Positions 1-11,584 of a stretch of DNA of 64,000 nucleotides are shown in pieces (the first letter of the stretch is position 1; each line of letters starts with the position of its first letter). The translations under genes were made by a program, and so were the position numbers. Origin of the DNA: Tomocerus qinae (taxonomy: Eukaryota; Arthropoda; Collembola; Entomobryomorpha; Tomoceridae); assembly GCA_020055645.1 (NCBI GenBank), contig CM034546.1, forward strand, positions 53,692,001-53,756,000, given 5' to 3'. The notes under the pieces are model-generated. The model made no database searches. It saw nothing but the letters and a program-made list of their open reading frames with translations, and was not told where the DNA came from.

Positions 1-171
1 ACAGGCATCAGCTATGAGTATGGGCGCTAGCCTCGGTATGGGTCAAGTTTCTTAATTTGGCAAAATTATCTTTTAGAGAAAGTAATTTTCAAAATATTAT
101 ATACTCAATGCAAGAATGTTACTGTCAGAAAATATATGATGTACGTATGGGTAAACAAGTTACTAAGGGTT

Positions 172-323
172 ACATTTTCCAAAATGTGGTTTGAACCATT
201 TCTGAAAGTATAACAAAGAGAAATGAAAGAATTAATATTGTCATTTGCTTGTTTGACATTGCATTAAGATATTCATGAATAGTTTAGATCACTCTAAACT
301 TAACCTTTCTCAATTGAAACATG
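172..323. repeat. Dispersed repeat, copy 1 (partner at 7635-7783)
   Basis: About 150 bp are closely similar, in the same orientation, to 7635-7783. Shared segments include acattttccaaaatg, gaaagtataacaaagaga, attcatgaatagtttaga and cctttctcaattgaaacatg. No coding potential is seen. It lies next to the intron remnant of the first gustatory-receptor copy, so it may be part of the duplicated chemoreceptor block or an old mobile-element fragment. Bases 1-171 hold nothing I can identify. Confidence 0.7.
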
Positions 324-330
324 TCAGGGA

Positions 331-1655
331 AATAGTTGGTGGGAGAATAGTTAGGTGTAGGAGATGAAGGAGAGAAGTATAATAAAATTGCAGAAATCTT
401 CTCTCCTCAGGGTATACGTTGTTTATAAACCTGGGCTTTTAATAGCAATGGTCAAACATTATGAGAATATTAGATATGCAAATTAAATCATTATTTTTTG
501 AAAAAATCAACTTTGGTATTTATCATTAGAATGCTTAGTAGTAGATAAAAGTAAACTGATTGATTTCTTCCAAAATGGACAAATCTAATTTCACCTTGGG
601 CAGTTAAATTTTCTCCCGGACAAAAAGGTACCCTGAGTTATGGTGGACAAATAAATGGTAGTAATTAAATAGCAATAAATGATGAAACGGTATTTTAGAA
701 ATATTCTATTTGTAACTAATTTATTGAAAACATTTTAATTTTAATTCAATGATAAATAGATTAAATAGTGTAAAACTTAGCAATCCCACCTACCGCCACC
801 AAAATTGAAAAGAAGGTTACATTCAATAGCTTTTCCTTGGAGACGATTTGCAAATATAAACCGTGACAGTGGCATATATAATGTTGCAGATATTAAAAAC
901 CGAAAACCCATACCAGTACAAGAATTTATTCTTTGTGCGAATAATGTAGAATATATTTTTGTCGTAATCAAATGGACCAAAATATGAAAGTTTACAAATT
1001 TGGAAATAATAATTTAAGCATTCTCTCATAATTTTTGTGCTCATGTTTTTAGCATACAATATTATTGAACGTCAAGAATGCTAAGAAAGAGACGAATAAC
1101 GGTATTCTTGCTAAATGTTTTCCTTTATACCTTACAATACAGTACAACGACAATTGTGCACGTTGTTATGCACGTAAACGTGATTGCCAACGTGCTGATA
1201 TTAATGAATATTATAATGCAAAATTCTATAGTATTACCTCTATCGAAGAACACAACTATCCAACGAGAGCACACAAATATATACAAATATACGATACAGT
1301 ATACCTTAACCTGGTTAGGCAAATAGTCAAATGGAGACGGTCTTAATAGTATTAAACATGGAATTATGTTTGCGAAAGGAATGATATTTTCATTTACTTG
1401 AGTGGAAGAAAGGCTAGCGGCTTCCCTTGCCACATATAATATTAGATTCAAGTTTGAGGTCATTTATTATAATAGACAATTCGATACACATTATACATTC
1501 CCAACGCTAAGTGCAAAAATCCAATTGAAATTCCGTCCTTATTTCTGTTTTTACTAAATTGTAGTTTACATTGTGTAAAATAACTATGTTAAAAATAAGA
1601 ACTTTCCAAAAAAACCTTTTCTTTGCAAGAACGACTTTAAATAGAATATTATGAC
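331..1655 (-). repeat. Segmental duplication copy A (Gr intron, exon 1 and 5' flank)
   Basis: This block aligns by eye with the receptor gene at about 5160-6500 and with 13040-14560. It carries the same polypyrimidine-type intron patch, the intron phrase around 600-650 that recurs near 5440, the damaged exon 1 and the 5' flank (the phrase near 1530 that recurs at 6390 and 14455). The second exon expected to the left is not present in the window, so this copy is incomplete or continues outside. The block shows that the receptors expanded by tandem duplication including promoter sequence. Confidence 0.7.
781..1044 (-). pseudogene. Gustatory receptor pseudogene, exon 1 remnant (copy A)
   Basis: Reading leftwards from the ATG at 1044, the frame begins MSTKIMRECLNYYFQ and keeps the family segment LSYFGPFDYDKN, closely matching exon 1 of the intact receptor at 5610-5979. 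It then shifts frame after about 60 residues. Compared with the intact copy, about 105 bp at the end of exon 1 are deleted, joining the degenerate donor region (aaacttag) directly to the sequence caatcccac. This removes the last membrane segment of the exon and the splice donor. No second exon is seen between 1 and 780. It cannot encode a full 7TM receptor. Confidence 0.85.
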
Positions 1656-2460
1656 ACTTATGGCTTATGGTATTTGTACTTGTGGTGAAATCTCATCAGA
1701 TTAGAGTACTCAGTTGACTGTAAATATCTAGACTAGGGATTTTACTTGGTGATAGAAAACCAATAATAGAGAAATGATAATTAATTAAATAAAATGTACA
1801 AGTAAATTAAAAATTAGAATGAAGGATAACGTTGGCCAGCACTACTGCAGTGTGAATTGCATACAGCAAAATGGGAATAGCTCCTTACAACGCTACAGTC
1901 AAATTGGATCTGAAGTCTTAGAACAAAGAGTTTATAGCAACTTCAGGTAACACGGAGGGAGAAAGAGATGGTCATGACGGACAGGTCGCACAAGGTAGCA
2001 GGAGATAAGTGGATCGGTTTCAGAAATGCGATAACTCAAGCATGTTATTTCGTAATTGGTTATTCAAATTAGCCAGGCGGAGAGCACTTGCACAATTTGT
2101 TATCTTGCGTTTGCAGAGCAAATGTGAAAATCAAAGTCAAAAATCAATTCAAATGAAATGTATCAGTCAATAAAAAATAACTAATTGAAGCTCAAATATA
2201 AATAAGCTTTTCGAATGTTTCATGCAATAAAAATTGCTGTTTAGCTGACATCACATACAGAACCCTTTTCCTAATTTGCAATATATTGCAATGCGGAAAC
2301 TTGCCCTAAATCGTAAATAACATTATGCTATCCCAAATTAACTGTCACTAGTCAAGACGCTGATAAATTGCACTGAAACTTTGCTCAAATACTGACATAT
2401 TATATTGTCACCCGGGGGTAATTTGGAACTATTTGGACTTTCTACTGTCATCTTTTCTCC
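1656..2460. other. Non-coding stretch
   Basis: AT-rich intergenic DNA between Gr copy A and the foldback-like element. No open frame with family resemblance, tRNA-like fold or clear repeat was seen. Confidence 0.5.
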
Positions 2461-2955
2461 ACTATATCGTCCTTTAAGGAACCAAATAGCCTATCTCCAC
2501 TTTTCGTTTTGTGTACAAAATAGCCTAAATCAATTTTTCGTTTTGTGGACGAAATAGCTTATCTCCATTTTTCGTTTTGTGGACGAAATAGCCTATCTTC
2601 ATTTTTCGTTTTGTGGACGAAATAGCCTATCTTCATTTTTCGTTTTGTGGACGAAATAGCCTAAATCTATTTTTCGTTTTGTGGACGAAATAGCCTAAAT
2701 CCTTTTTTCGTTTGTGGACGAAATAGTCTAAATCCATTTTTCATTTGTGGACGAAATAGTCTAAATCCATTTTTCATTTGTGGACAAAATAGCCTATCTC
2801 CATAGCCAAGACACTCTCTACATACATAGCGCAGCATCTACAGGCTATGGCGTTTAGGCTATTTCGTTCACAAAACGAAAAATGGATTTAGGCTATTTCA
2901 ACACAAAACGAAAAGTGGAGATTTTATATTTGGTTCCTTAAGGGACGATAATATG
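2461..2955. mobile_element. Foldback-like element with internal 34-bp tandem repeats
   Basis: The left end (atatcgtcctttaaggaacc) and the right end (ggttccttaagggacgat) are inverted copies. The inverted arms continue inward as cttttcgttttgtg against cacaaaacgaaaagtg. Between 2500 and 2800 the unit tttttcgttttgtggacgaa plus atagcctaaatcca recurs about eight times with a period near 34 bp. The other arm (2840-2955) carries two inverted units. Long inverted ends built from short tandem repeats are the hallmark of foldback-type non-autonomous DNA transposons. No transposase frame is present. The exact ends and any target-site duplication are uncertain. Confidence 0.7.
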
Positions 2956-3015
2956 GCTATTTACCCGAAGTCTGATGAAATATCAGGACGTGCACAAATA
3001 CTATATGGGTGCCAT

Positions 3016-3196
3016 ATATCGTCTGCTTAATATTACAATGTAACAAGCCATTTTATCATGGCTGCGACAATGTAACAAACCATTGTATCAGGAGATGTGG
3101 TTTGTTACATTGTAGCAGCCATGATAAATTGGCTTTTTACTTTGTAGCAGCCATGATAAATTGGCTTGTTACGTTGTGATATTAAGCTGACGATAT
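3016..3196. mobile_element. MITE-like palindromic element, copy 1
   Basis: An 181-bp element with about 50-bp imperfect terminal inverted repeats: the left end atatcgtctgcttaatatta mirrors the right end around 3177-3196. The unit gtaacaagccattttatcat and its reverse complement recur inside. A second copy with the same ends lies at 11888-12099. It has no coding potential, and its size and structure fit a miniature inverted-repeat transposable element. Confidence 0.8.
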
Positions 3197-3689
3197 TTTC
3201 AATCCGGAATCTTACATGGGCTAGGAGAGTTTTGCTTTCGGAATTTCATGGTTCGACATAGTTGTTTATTTCTGCATACTCCTTGTCTACTTCAATTTAG
3301 TGAAAACATGAATAAGGACGGAACTACATTTGGGGTTTTGCAGTTAGTATAATGTATATTGAATTTTCTGTTTATATAAAATGACCTTACTCTTGAATAT
3401 AGCACAATTATAGTCCCCTATACAACCAGGCTACCTGCATTACCTGCTGTGCTACTACAGTCTGCCTCACTAGCTATATTCAGATAATTTCCACAAACCA
3501 GGGGATGAATTTGAACTGTGATGATAACTGGTTGCTCCTGAATATGCAAAAAAATATTTGGTATTTTAAGTCGTTGCAAATATATGCGTACTAATGAAAT
3601 TAGTGGACGATTAGACGACCAGACGAGTGACAGCAACAAATTTATAAGGATACTACGCAATCTTGGATCCTAATAAATTGTGTTTAAAT
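3197..3689. other. Non-coding stretch
   Basis: Nothing recognisable. The longest open frame (80 codons, minus strand near 3418-3660) has no signal, domain or family likeness and is not called. Confidence 0.5.
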
Positions 3690-4032
3690 CAAACGGATGA
3701 CAATAATTTGTGCAAAAATAAACTTCATTTCAGGCGATATTTCTCATACATGTATTCCTGGAAATTATTGGTGAAACAATGCATGTAAATGTTACGAAAA
3801 CTAATCAATCGCAGTTCTAGTACGATCAAATTGACATTACAGTAACAGACGTACAAGTCATGTAGTAATGAGGCCATTGAGGAAAAATATATTGTTTAAA
3901 ATTTTATTTGTCATTAAAATACTTTTATTATAAAGGTATGCAAACAGATTTCTGACAAAAAAGTTGTGATCATCAATATACAATATCAGCCACAAATAAA
4001 CAAATATACATCATCAGATTTTGCAATTGGAT
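3690..4032 (-). repeat. Duplicated 3' flank of the intact Gr gene
   Basis: This sequence downstream of the intact receptor is closely similar to 11585-12152, downstream of Gr copy D. Shared phrases include cttcatttcaggcgatattt and gttacgaaaactaatcaat. The copy here lacks the MITE that interrupts the other one, so it serves as the unoccupied site. It probably includes the 3' UTR of the receptor. Confidence 0.75.
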
Positions 4033-5979
4033 TTAAAAATGCAGGCTAAGAAGACAAGTAATTGTGTAGTAGACAATGTTACTAAAAATTTCGATCACCG
4101 TGTATTTCTTGAAATAAAACAACACTCCAATGTTAATTGTCAAGCACCTGAAAGAAGCTACTTTACGTCGAATGGCTTTGTCCCCTACTACGGACCACAC
4201 CCTCTTCAATTCTACAGTTTGTAAATATAACTGACTCGCCATTGGAAATAAAATTGCTTCCAAAATGAAAATAAATACGGCTACGGAAGGCATTAACAGA
4301 TATAGGGGCATTTTAAATACTGGATACAATTTAAAAGTGCCGTAATTACAAAATAAATTGAAGGCTATTGCCACGCCAAGATACAGTGGGGCAACAAATA
4401 TCATAATTTCGTTAAACATATCACATATTATAAGCTGATATTGATAGAACTTCAATAAGCGAATGAAAAGTAAACCTACGGCAAAGCGAGATTTTACATT
4501 TTGTACATTTGAATTACGAAAATATTGTAGCCATTTAAATGTAGAATTTAAATAGAAAATGTAAATAATAATAATAAATAGTATAGAAAAAAACGCAAAA
4601 GGTACCATAATTCCAATATAAATAAAAATTCCAAGTTTTACAAAAACTCCGTTATATTGATTGGGAAAAATGTAACTTAGAAGTGGATAATATGAATGGA
4701 ATTCTAAAACAGCCATAATGACTGCCAACATTGCACCGCCGCCGGCTAACAACGGAAACGACAACTTTAAAGCCCATCCAATTATGTCAAACGATTTTTT
4801 TGGTTGAAATTCCGGTAAAGCTATTAAAAAAGAAATGCAGACATTGAATATTATTTAAAGTAGAGCAAGATCAAATTAAAACTCCGAGTCCGAACGTCCG
4901 AAAATAATTAGTATCATTGCAAGCCTGTTATAATGAATGATTGTACTGATATGTACAGAAAGAAAGCAATGTGGCCTTTCATTTAAGAAATTAATATAAA
5001 ACAATGAAGGTGGTGTAAATATTGTACTAATATACGCCGTGTCTGTAACAAACGCCGGATTACGATAAAGCTAGGGGGTTGAAGTAAGATTGTGGTTGCA
5101 GAGGTGGAAGAGGGATTTGACGTGAGGGTTTTGCGGTGTAGGTGAGGGAAGTAGGTGGCGGGAGAATAGTTAGGTGCAGGAGATGAAGGAGAGAATTGCA
5201 AAAAATTAGAAAAATCTTCTCTCCTCAGGGTTTACGTCTTTTATAAATGTGGGTTTTTAATAACAGTAATCAAACACTATGAAAATGCTGAATCACTATT
5301 TTCGTGCTGAATAAATCACTATTTATTGAAAAATATCAAAATTAATATTTTTCATTAGAATGCTTAGTACTAGATAAACGTAAACTGATTAATTTCTTCC
5401 AAAATGGACAAATCTAATTTCACCTTGGGCAGTTAAATTTTCTCCCGGACAAAACGGTACCCTGAGTTATGGTAGCCAAATAAATGGTAATAATCAAATA
5501 GTAATGAATGATGAAACGTTTTTTTTAAATGATGTTGTTTATAACTAATTATTGAAAACAATTTAATTTTAATGCAATGATAAAACAGATTATATAGTGT
5601 AAAACTTACATCGTAGAAGTTTGTCGCTTGCCAAAATCTTGTTTAATATACCGATAGTAGCATCAAGGCCCATTACCATAACTCCGACGTTGCTGGCGGT
5701 GGTGGCAATCCCACATACCACCACCAAAAGGGTAAAGAAGGTTTGGTATATGTTCAAGGGCTTTTCCTTGGAGACGATTTGCAAATAAACAATGAAAGTG
5801 GCATATATAATGTTGCAGATAATAAAAACCGAAAACCCATACCAGTACAAGATTCTGAATTTATTCTTAGTGCGAAAAATGGAGTATTTATTTTTGTCGT
5901 AATCGAATGGACCAAAATATGAAATTTTGCACATTTGGAAATAATAATTTAAGCAGTCTCTCATAATTTCTGTGCTCAT
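4033..5979 (-). CDS. Gustatory receptor (insect-type 7TM chemoreceptor), intact
   Basis: Two exons on the minus strand: exon 1 5979-5610 and exon 2 4820-4033, with donor GTAAGT and acceptor TTTTTAATAG. The codon is split after its first base (phase 1) and the total is 1158 nt, giving 385 aa, a usual length for the family. The frame is open to TTG at 5994, but the first ATG is at 5979. Many hydrophobic segments alternate with short loops. The C-terminal part (residues about 350-385) reads LGVFFYF-type, then IFSNIVYYTITCLLSL. This matches the conserved last-helix region of arthropod gustatory receptors, although the usual terminal Q-F is replaced. Such proteins are ligand-gated channels in chemosensory neurons; the ligand is unknown. 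It is the only copy in this cluster without a lesion. The 789-bp intron contains a C/T-rich patch shared with copies A and D. Confidence 0.85.
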
Positions 5980-6520
5980 GTTTTTAGCGTACAAAATTAT
6001 TGAGCGTTAAGACTGTTTTAAGAGAAAGACGAATAACGGCTTACTGGCTAAATGCCTTCCTTTATAGAAGGACAATCTGAACGTTGTTATGGACGTAAAC
6101 GTGATTGCCAACGTGCTGACATTAAATATTGTTATAATGTAAAATTCTATAGTATTACCTCAACCTGGCTGGGGAACTAGTCAAATGGAGACTGTCTTAA
6201 TAGTATTAAACATAAAATTATGTATTCAAAAGGAATGATATTAACTTTTATTTGAATGGAAGAAAGGCTATCGGATACAATCGCAACGTATAATATTATA
6301 TTCCAGTTTCAGGCCATTTAATATATAACAGACAATTCGATACACGCTATACATACCGGACGTTACTTGGAAAACTCCAAATGAAGTTCCGTCCTTATTC
6401 TTGTTTTTACTAAATTGTAGTTGACATTATAAAAAATCACTATGTTGAAAATAAGAACTTCCGAAAGAAAACCTGTCCTTTGCATGGACTACATTAAATA
6501 TATAGTATTATGAATAATGA
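5980..6520. repeat. Duplicated 5' flank of the intact Gr gene
   Basis: Similar to 1045-1655 and to 13918-14560, upstream of the other Gr copies, including the phrase tgaagttccgtccttattct. It presumably carries the receptor promoter. No clear TATA box at a usual distance was identified. Confidence 0.6.
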
Positions 6521-6623
6521 CCTCACTCTTGAATATAATATTATGTATGGTAAGGGAAGACGATAGCCATTCATTCATTAACAGTACAACAATATTAAAT
6601 ATCGTTCTATCATCAACATCAAG

Positions 6624-6732
6624 TACGAAAAACGGAGTATTTATTTTTGTCGTAATCAAATGGACCAAAATATGAAAGTTTACACAATTTGAAATAATAT
6701 TCTAAACAATCTCTCAAATATTTTGAACTCAT
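6624..6732 (-). pseudogene. Gustatory receptor exon-1 scrap
   Basis: From the ATG at 6732 leftwards the frame gives an N terminus beginning MSSKYLRDCLEYYFKLC and then LSYFGPFDYDKNKYSVF, clearly homologous to the first 36 residues of the intact receptor. Similarity then ends abruptly at about 6624. No other exon piece follows. It is a truncated duplicate of Gr exon 1, more diverged than copies A and D. Confidence 0.8.
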
Positions 6733-7634
6733 TTTTCCAATGGACAAAACAATACAACGTCATGAGATAAGAAGAGAATGAATCGAAGTTTATAAATGCT
6801 ACTGAGTAATATTTGCTTAATATCTTTTCTTTAATAGGACTGCAGAAGTCGTGCACTTCTACGTGTTGCCCATTTAAGCAAAGTGTAAAGTGAATATTTT
6901 GTATTACGTTGACAAATAGAAATAGTATTTATAGAAACAGGGGCTCAAGACATTTATATCTATTAAGCCGTCGGCACAGATATTATACAGAGAATCACAT
7001 TTATTAGTAATTCAGCCACTGAGACAGTTTATTCCTGTAACTCAATGTCTATTATTGCATTAGTATAAAGAGGAATAAGGACGGAACTTAATTTGCAATT
7101 TTGCAGGTAACCTTTAGAATCAATAATTATTGTCCAATAAAAATAACTCTGAAATATTATTAAACTGAGACTTTCTTCTACCACAAGTGGTCAAGGGTGT
7201 TATAGATATTATTCTACTGTCTATTAATAGCTAAAGCTATCAACTGCCACCAAAAGTGTAATTAGCAAACATATTACACTCTGATGATGAAACTTAAAGG
7301 TCAATTTAATTTTTACATTTAATTACAGACTGTAATTTACAGTATTGTATAAAAGTTTAATATTGAGTATTATCTCCACATGCTATAGTATTACCATAAC
7401 GATTATTTTATATCATACATTTCAAGTCACATACATCAGTTTATGTATTTTAGTTAATTTTTTTCTCCCTTATTACATGTAATAATAGTTGCTTTAATAA
7501 AGAAGATTTTTTATTGCAGCTTTGTCACATAACGATGTCTCTTAAAATAAGGTAGATTTAATACAAGTGTAAGTCTATATAGTCTATATATACAAATAGG
7601 TAGTTTAATATATAATATATAATATTTATAATCT
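6733..7634. other. Non-coding stretch
   Basis: AT-rich DNA with no convincing frame, RNA gene or repeat. The minus-strand frame at 7511-7735 has no supporting feature and overlaps the dispersed repeat. Confidence 0.5.
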
Positions 7635-7783
7635 ACATTTTCCAAAATGCGGTTTGAACTAATTCTGAAAGTATAACAAAGAGAAATCAAAGAATAAATA
7701 TTGTAATTTGCTTTGTTTGGCATTAAGATATTCATGAATAGTTTAGATCCCTCTAAAGTTAACCTTTCTCAATTGAAACATGA
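7635..7783. repeat. Dispersed repeat, copy 2 (partner at 172-323)
   Basis: Same-orientation copy of 172-323 with a few substitutions and short indels. Here it is not next to a receptor intron, so the repeat unit is independent of the complete Gr block or was separated from it by rearrangement. Confidence 0.7.
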
Positions 7784-8664
7784 ATTACTGAATATATGTT
7801 AGTAAAAGCAGAAGATAATATAGGGAAACTACTAAAATGATGGGTTTGAAAAATATAAAGACACCTTGAGACGCACAAGGATTGTTTTACAACTGCAATA
7901 TTCGTTTAGCACGTTCGTTAGAGTTCGCTACTTGTATACATTTTCAGCTGCAAACCAGAATTTATTGCTTACTTATGTTGCATGAAACTCTGTTCCATCG
8001 TTTTGGAATTAAAGTAATCGTTGTGGCAGAAAATGAAGAATTCGACTGGGTCATAAATATACCTGATGAGAAGAAATAAATCCCACTACAATATTATTGC
8101 TTCCCTTATGAAACAGCATGATGAAAAATTTGGATGCAATGGCAATAATATCGTTAGGATCAAGTGATAAAACCATCTTAATTTCTCTTCAGCATACAAA
8201 TAGGTTTTAACTTTCACGTGCATAATATGATATACTTTATTGCAAGGTTTGTTGCAAATCGGAGTAGGTATTTTAAAACGCAGTCAACATGCATTAAATG
8301 CGTATTGGAGGCCAGTGTCTTGCTTGTTCGCAAGATAATCAAAAAGGAACATTATAGCAATAACATCTAAAAATTGTCAAGTACATAATATATAGGAACA
8401 ATCGGAGCATAACAAGTCATTGTCCCTTGCACATACACATCCACGAGATCAGCATCGGATGTTTTCCAGTTCCAAGGACAACTGCATTTGTCTCCATGCG
8501 AATCTTGCCGTAATTAGCAAGGTCAGCATTTCTTGTTGCTGTCTGTAGGTATTTTAGTCTGCTCTGTCATTTAATATTTCTCACTTCAAGTTTAACCACT
8601 GCCCCGAACAGAAGCGAAAAAATAAATTCAAAATATTCGACAAATTTTCTACTTGATTTCTAAA
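7784..8664. other. Upstream region of the methyltransferase gene
   Basis: No supported gene. A 65-codon plus-strand frame at 7882-8079 shows no domain and no neighbouring exon in phase. The segment presumably includes the promoter and 5' UTR of the gene starting at 8665. Confidence 0.4.
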
Positions 8665-9679
8665 ATGAAGGTTAAAAATATCTGGGATGCTGACGACTAC
8701 AATAAATCAAACGGAGGTCAATACCGAGACGCAAGAGAATTGATTGAACAGATCATCAAGGATGGAGCCAATAGGTAAAAATAATATTTATCTAATGACA
8801 AATTATCTGTAACGACATTTATTCATTACTATTAATGTCAAAATATTTAATTTATATTATGCAGGCCTGATATGATCGTAGTTGACATTGGCTGTGGCAG
8901 TGGAAATGTCACAAAAATTCTTTGCAACAGTCTGCAGACGCCCAAGAAAATGTTTGCTTCTGATTTTGATGCAAAAATGATTGACTACGCCAATGAAAAT
9001 TGTGGGGATGAAAAGATCGAGTATTTTGTCCAGGATATTTCAATTCCTTGGGAAGATCTCGACGAAAGGCTGAAGAATCTCGAAGGAAAAGTCGATCTCA
9101 TCTGGAGCAACAGGTTTTTATTGATGGCCACTCAAATGCAGAAAATAATAAATCTCCTTTAAAATCTAAGCATAATTTTCAAACAGGGTTCTGCATTGGG
9201 TACCGGATAAAGAAACCGCAGTGAAGACAATCAGTAGATTGTTGAAACCAGGTGGCAGCTGTTATGCAAATATAACGTTAGGGCGTGATTTATTGGAATT
9301 CGCCAATGATACAGAAAGACAAGAGCTGGATAAGTTCTTCAGTTTCGTGCCACAGGAACTCCAAATGGAGAACTGGAGAAAATATTTCCGAAAATCTCTT
9401 TCGCGAGTGAATTTTGAATTGTTAGAAAAAAGTTGGACTTTTGAAACAGAGGAATTGAAAAACCAGATGTTTTCTTCTATCGGTCCATACATAGATGTTA
9501 ACTCAAACAGCAGTCGTTTAGCTGAACTGGCTCCAGAAAAAAAGAAATTGTTGTGGGAGAAAATGTGGGAAAAGGGTGCCATTTGTCAAAATACGCCATA
9601 TGGGAAAAATCCTAATACTTGCCCACAAAAACCAATGACAGATCATTATGAACAATTTAGAGTTATTGGAACCAAGTAA
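8665..9679 (+). CDS. JHAMT-like class I SAM-dependent methyltransferase
   Basis: Three exons, 8665-8774, 8865-9113 and 9187-9679, joined at GT-AG sites, each after two bases of an Arg codon. The total is 852 nt, giving 283 aa, close to the usual length of juvenile hormone acid methyltransferases. Residues 41-53 (IVVDIGCGSGNVT) are the glycine-rich SAM-binding motif I; SDFDAKMIDYA is motif II. The SNRVLHWVPD segment across the second splice junction corresponds to the post-II region typical of JHAMT-like proteins (aromatic plus W), followed by SRLLKPGGSCY. In insects JHAMT methylates farnesoic or juvenile hormone acid, but many arthropods carry expanded JHAMT-like families with unknown substrates, so the exact substrate is not claimed. 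It lies inside the Gr cluster on the opposite strand, between copies B and C. Confidence 0.85.
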
Positions 9680-10558
9680 ATTATAAACTGAACATTATCT
9701 ACTGCAGAAAATGTATTTTCTGATATAACTAGTTATTTTATATTCTGGAAAATTAATTTAAATGTATGGTGATTTGAAATTTGAACTACACTCATAAACC
9801 CACAGTCCACTTTTATCAGAAAATAATGATTACTAATAAAAGGGCATGATTACACCTTTATATGGATAATAAGAACCCAATTTGAAAAGAAATGTTTTGG
9901 TGGTTTGATATCATTGCATCTTGTAATTATTCTAACAACTAGGTGTAGGATAACTTTTTCTGTATTTTTCATTTTCTATTTACTGATTTTTATGCAAATG
10001 CTTGCTATAATGTACCTCAGTCATGATTGTAGTTTTTAACCACACTCAACAATTATAAAGTTAGGAATTTGAAAAACATTTACATGCATTGAAAATACAA
10101 TCAGATACAGTTTTATTATAAACGATGAAATGGTATTAACGAATACATTATTACCGTTTAAAAATCTGAAGGTTGAAAAACAATATTCAATGTCGTCCCT
10201 TAAGGTATCAAATATGCAATAGGCACCTTTGAAATGACATCGAAAATACGCAATATATATTTTCGAAACCAGCTGCTTATGCCTATTGCGTATTTGATAC
10301 ATGATTGCTGATTATATTGATGCAAAAGAAACAAATATAGAAAAGCTTAAGTTTTGTCAATACGTAGAAATACTCAAAATTGATGTAATAAAAGCGTGCA
10401 TAAATACATGTCAAAGGATAATTTTTTATATCATCACTTCGAATCTTCAACTGAAGATCTTTATAATTACGAATTTCTCGGTGTACATCTTTACGGGATG
10501 AGAATTTTTGCCAATTTTTAGAAATTAGAATTAATGGAATAATTGGGGTAACAACCAA
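9680..10558. other. Non-coding stretch containing a hairpin
   Basis: Downstream of the methyltransferase gene. It contains a small inverted repeat: tatcaaatatgcaataggc at 10206-10224 and gcctattgcgtatttgata at 10281-10299, 18 of 19 pairing, with a second shorter dyad in the loop. This could be a relic of a short palindromic element. Nothing else is recognised. Confidence 0.5.
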
Positions 10559-11246
10559 TTAAGTATTTTGTAAATAGGAATTACCTTTACAAACTTTAAT
10601 AATATTCCATTCTTGATTAAACTTCACATTTTTAACATACATAATATATATTAGTAATATTCCTATGCTAAGAATACACGTAATTGTGTAGTAGGCAATC
10701 TGACTAAAAATGTTAATAAAAGTATACTTCTTGAAATAGAAGAACACTCCTAAGTTGATTGTCAAGCATCTGAGGGAAGCTACTTCGTGTCGAATTGCAC
10801 GGTTATTAAATTCCAATGCAGACCATAACCTTTTCAATTCTACCTTTTGTAAATATATGTCACTGGCAGTTGGAAATATATAATTGCTTCTATAATTACA
10901 GCAAATTCGGCTACAGAAGGCATTACAATACATAGGGGCATTTTAAACACTGAGTACATTTTCAAAGTGGCGTAATTTAATTACAAAATAAATTGATTGC
11001 TATTGCCACGCCTAAAAACAACGGGGCTACAAATATTAAAAATTCGTTTACAACATCACATAACATAATCTGAACTCGATAGTATTTCATTAAGCGAATG
11101 AAATTATGTAAACCAAAGTAAGAGTTTTGAATTTTCATTTTTGAATAATAGTATAAGTATTTTATCCATATGAGAGTAGAGTTTATATAGAAATTACTAA
11201 ACATTACAAGAACCAATATAGAATAAAACGAAAAAGGCGCCATCAT
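10559..11246 (-). pseudogene. Gustatory receptor pseudogene, exon 2 only (copy C)
   Basis: Two minus-strand frames (11246-10977 and 10933-10559) together match exon 2 of the intact receptor, from the third membrane segment (APFSFYSILVLVMFSNFYIN) to the last helix (IFSQIAYYTITCILS). A 5-bp insertion (tttaa) near 10975 breaks the frame in the middle, just after the conserved LFCN segment. The reading frame also runs past the usual C terminus. The beginning of exon 2 and all of exon 1 are missing upstream, where similarity stops near 11246. It is the most diverged long copy and cannot be functional. Confidence 0.85.
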
Positions 11247-11584
11247 TCCCCCATAAAAATAGAAAATACTCTCAAAGAAACTAATTTACTAAGTTTAGTA
11301 AGATATAATTTACTCTACCGCTAAAAGTATTTTGATATTATTTGAACAAAGTAGGATATCTATAATTATGCACTAAAAATGATGATGCTTAAAGAATTGG
11401 ACCTTTGGCAAATAAATACTGTCTACACGAATTACATTTGATTTACAAATTAAAATAAAAACACTCTAAAAAAATTAGAATATATAAAAGAAGTTTAAAC
11501 AAATTAAATTAGGAAAAAATACATTTATTAATCCACAATATTGTATCTAATCTCAAAATGTCTTTGATATAAATAATTTGTTGT
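11247..11584. other. Non-coding stretch
   Basis: AT-rich sequence between Gr pseudogene C and the duplicated 3' flank of copy D. No feature seen. Confidence 0.5.

Noticed and set aside
2461..2955. CRISPR-like appearance of regularly spaced repeats
   Set aside because: Repeats are contiguous without unique spacers, lie in a eukaryotic genome and form foldback arms.
4021..4224. Plus-strand frame of 67 codons, recurring at 12147-12344
   Set aside because: It is the antisense shadow of the conserved C-terminal part of the gustatory receptor; its recurrence follows from the duplicated gene.
4983..5201. Pro/Ser-rich minus-strand frame, also at 12967-13152
   Set aside because: It lies inside the receptor intron in a C/T-rich patch; composition alone keeps it open.
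5980..5994. Five-codon extension (TTG start) of the intact receptor and its copies
   Set aside because: No ATG; the first Met is at 5979, and the same holds for copies A and D.
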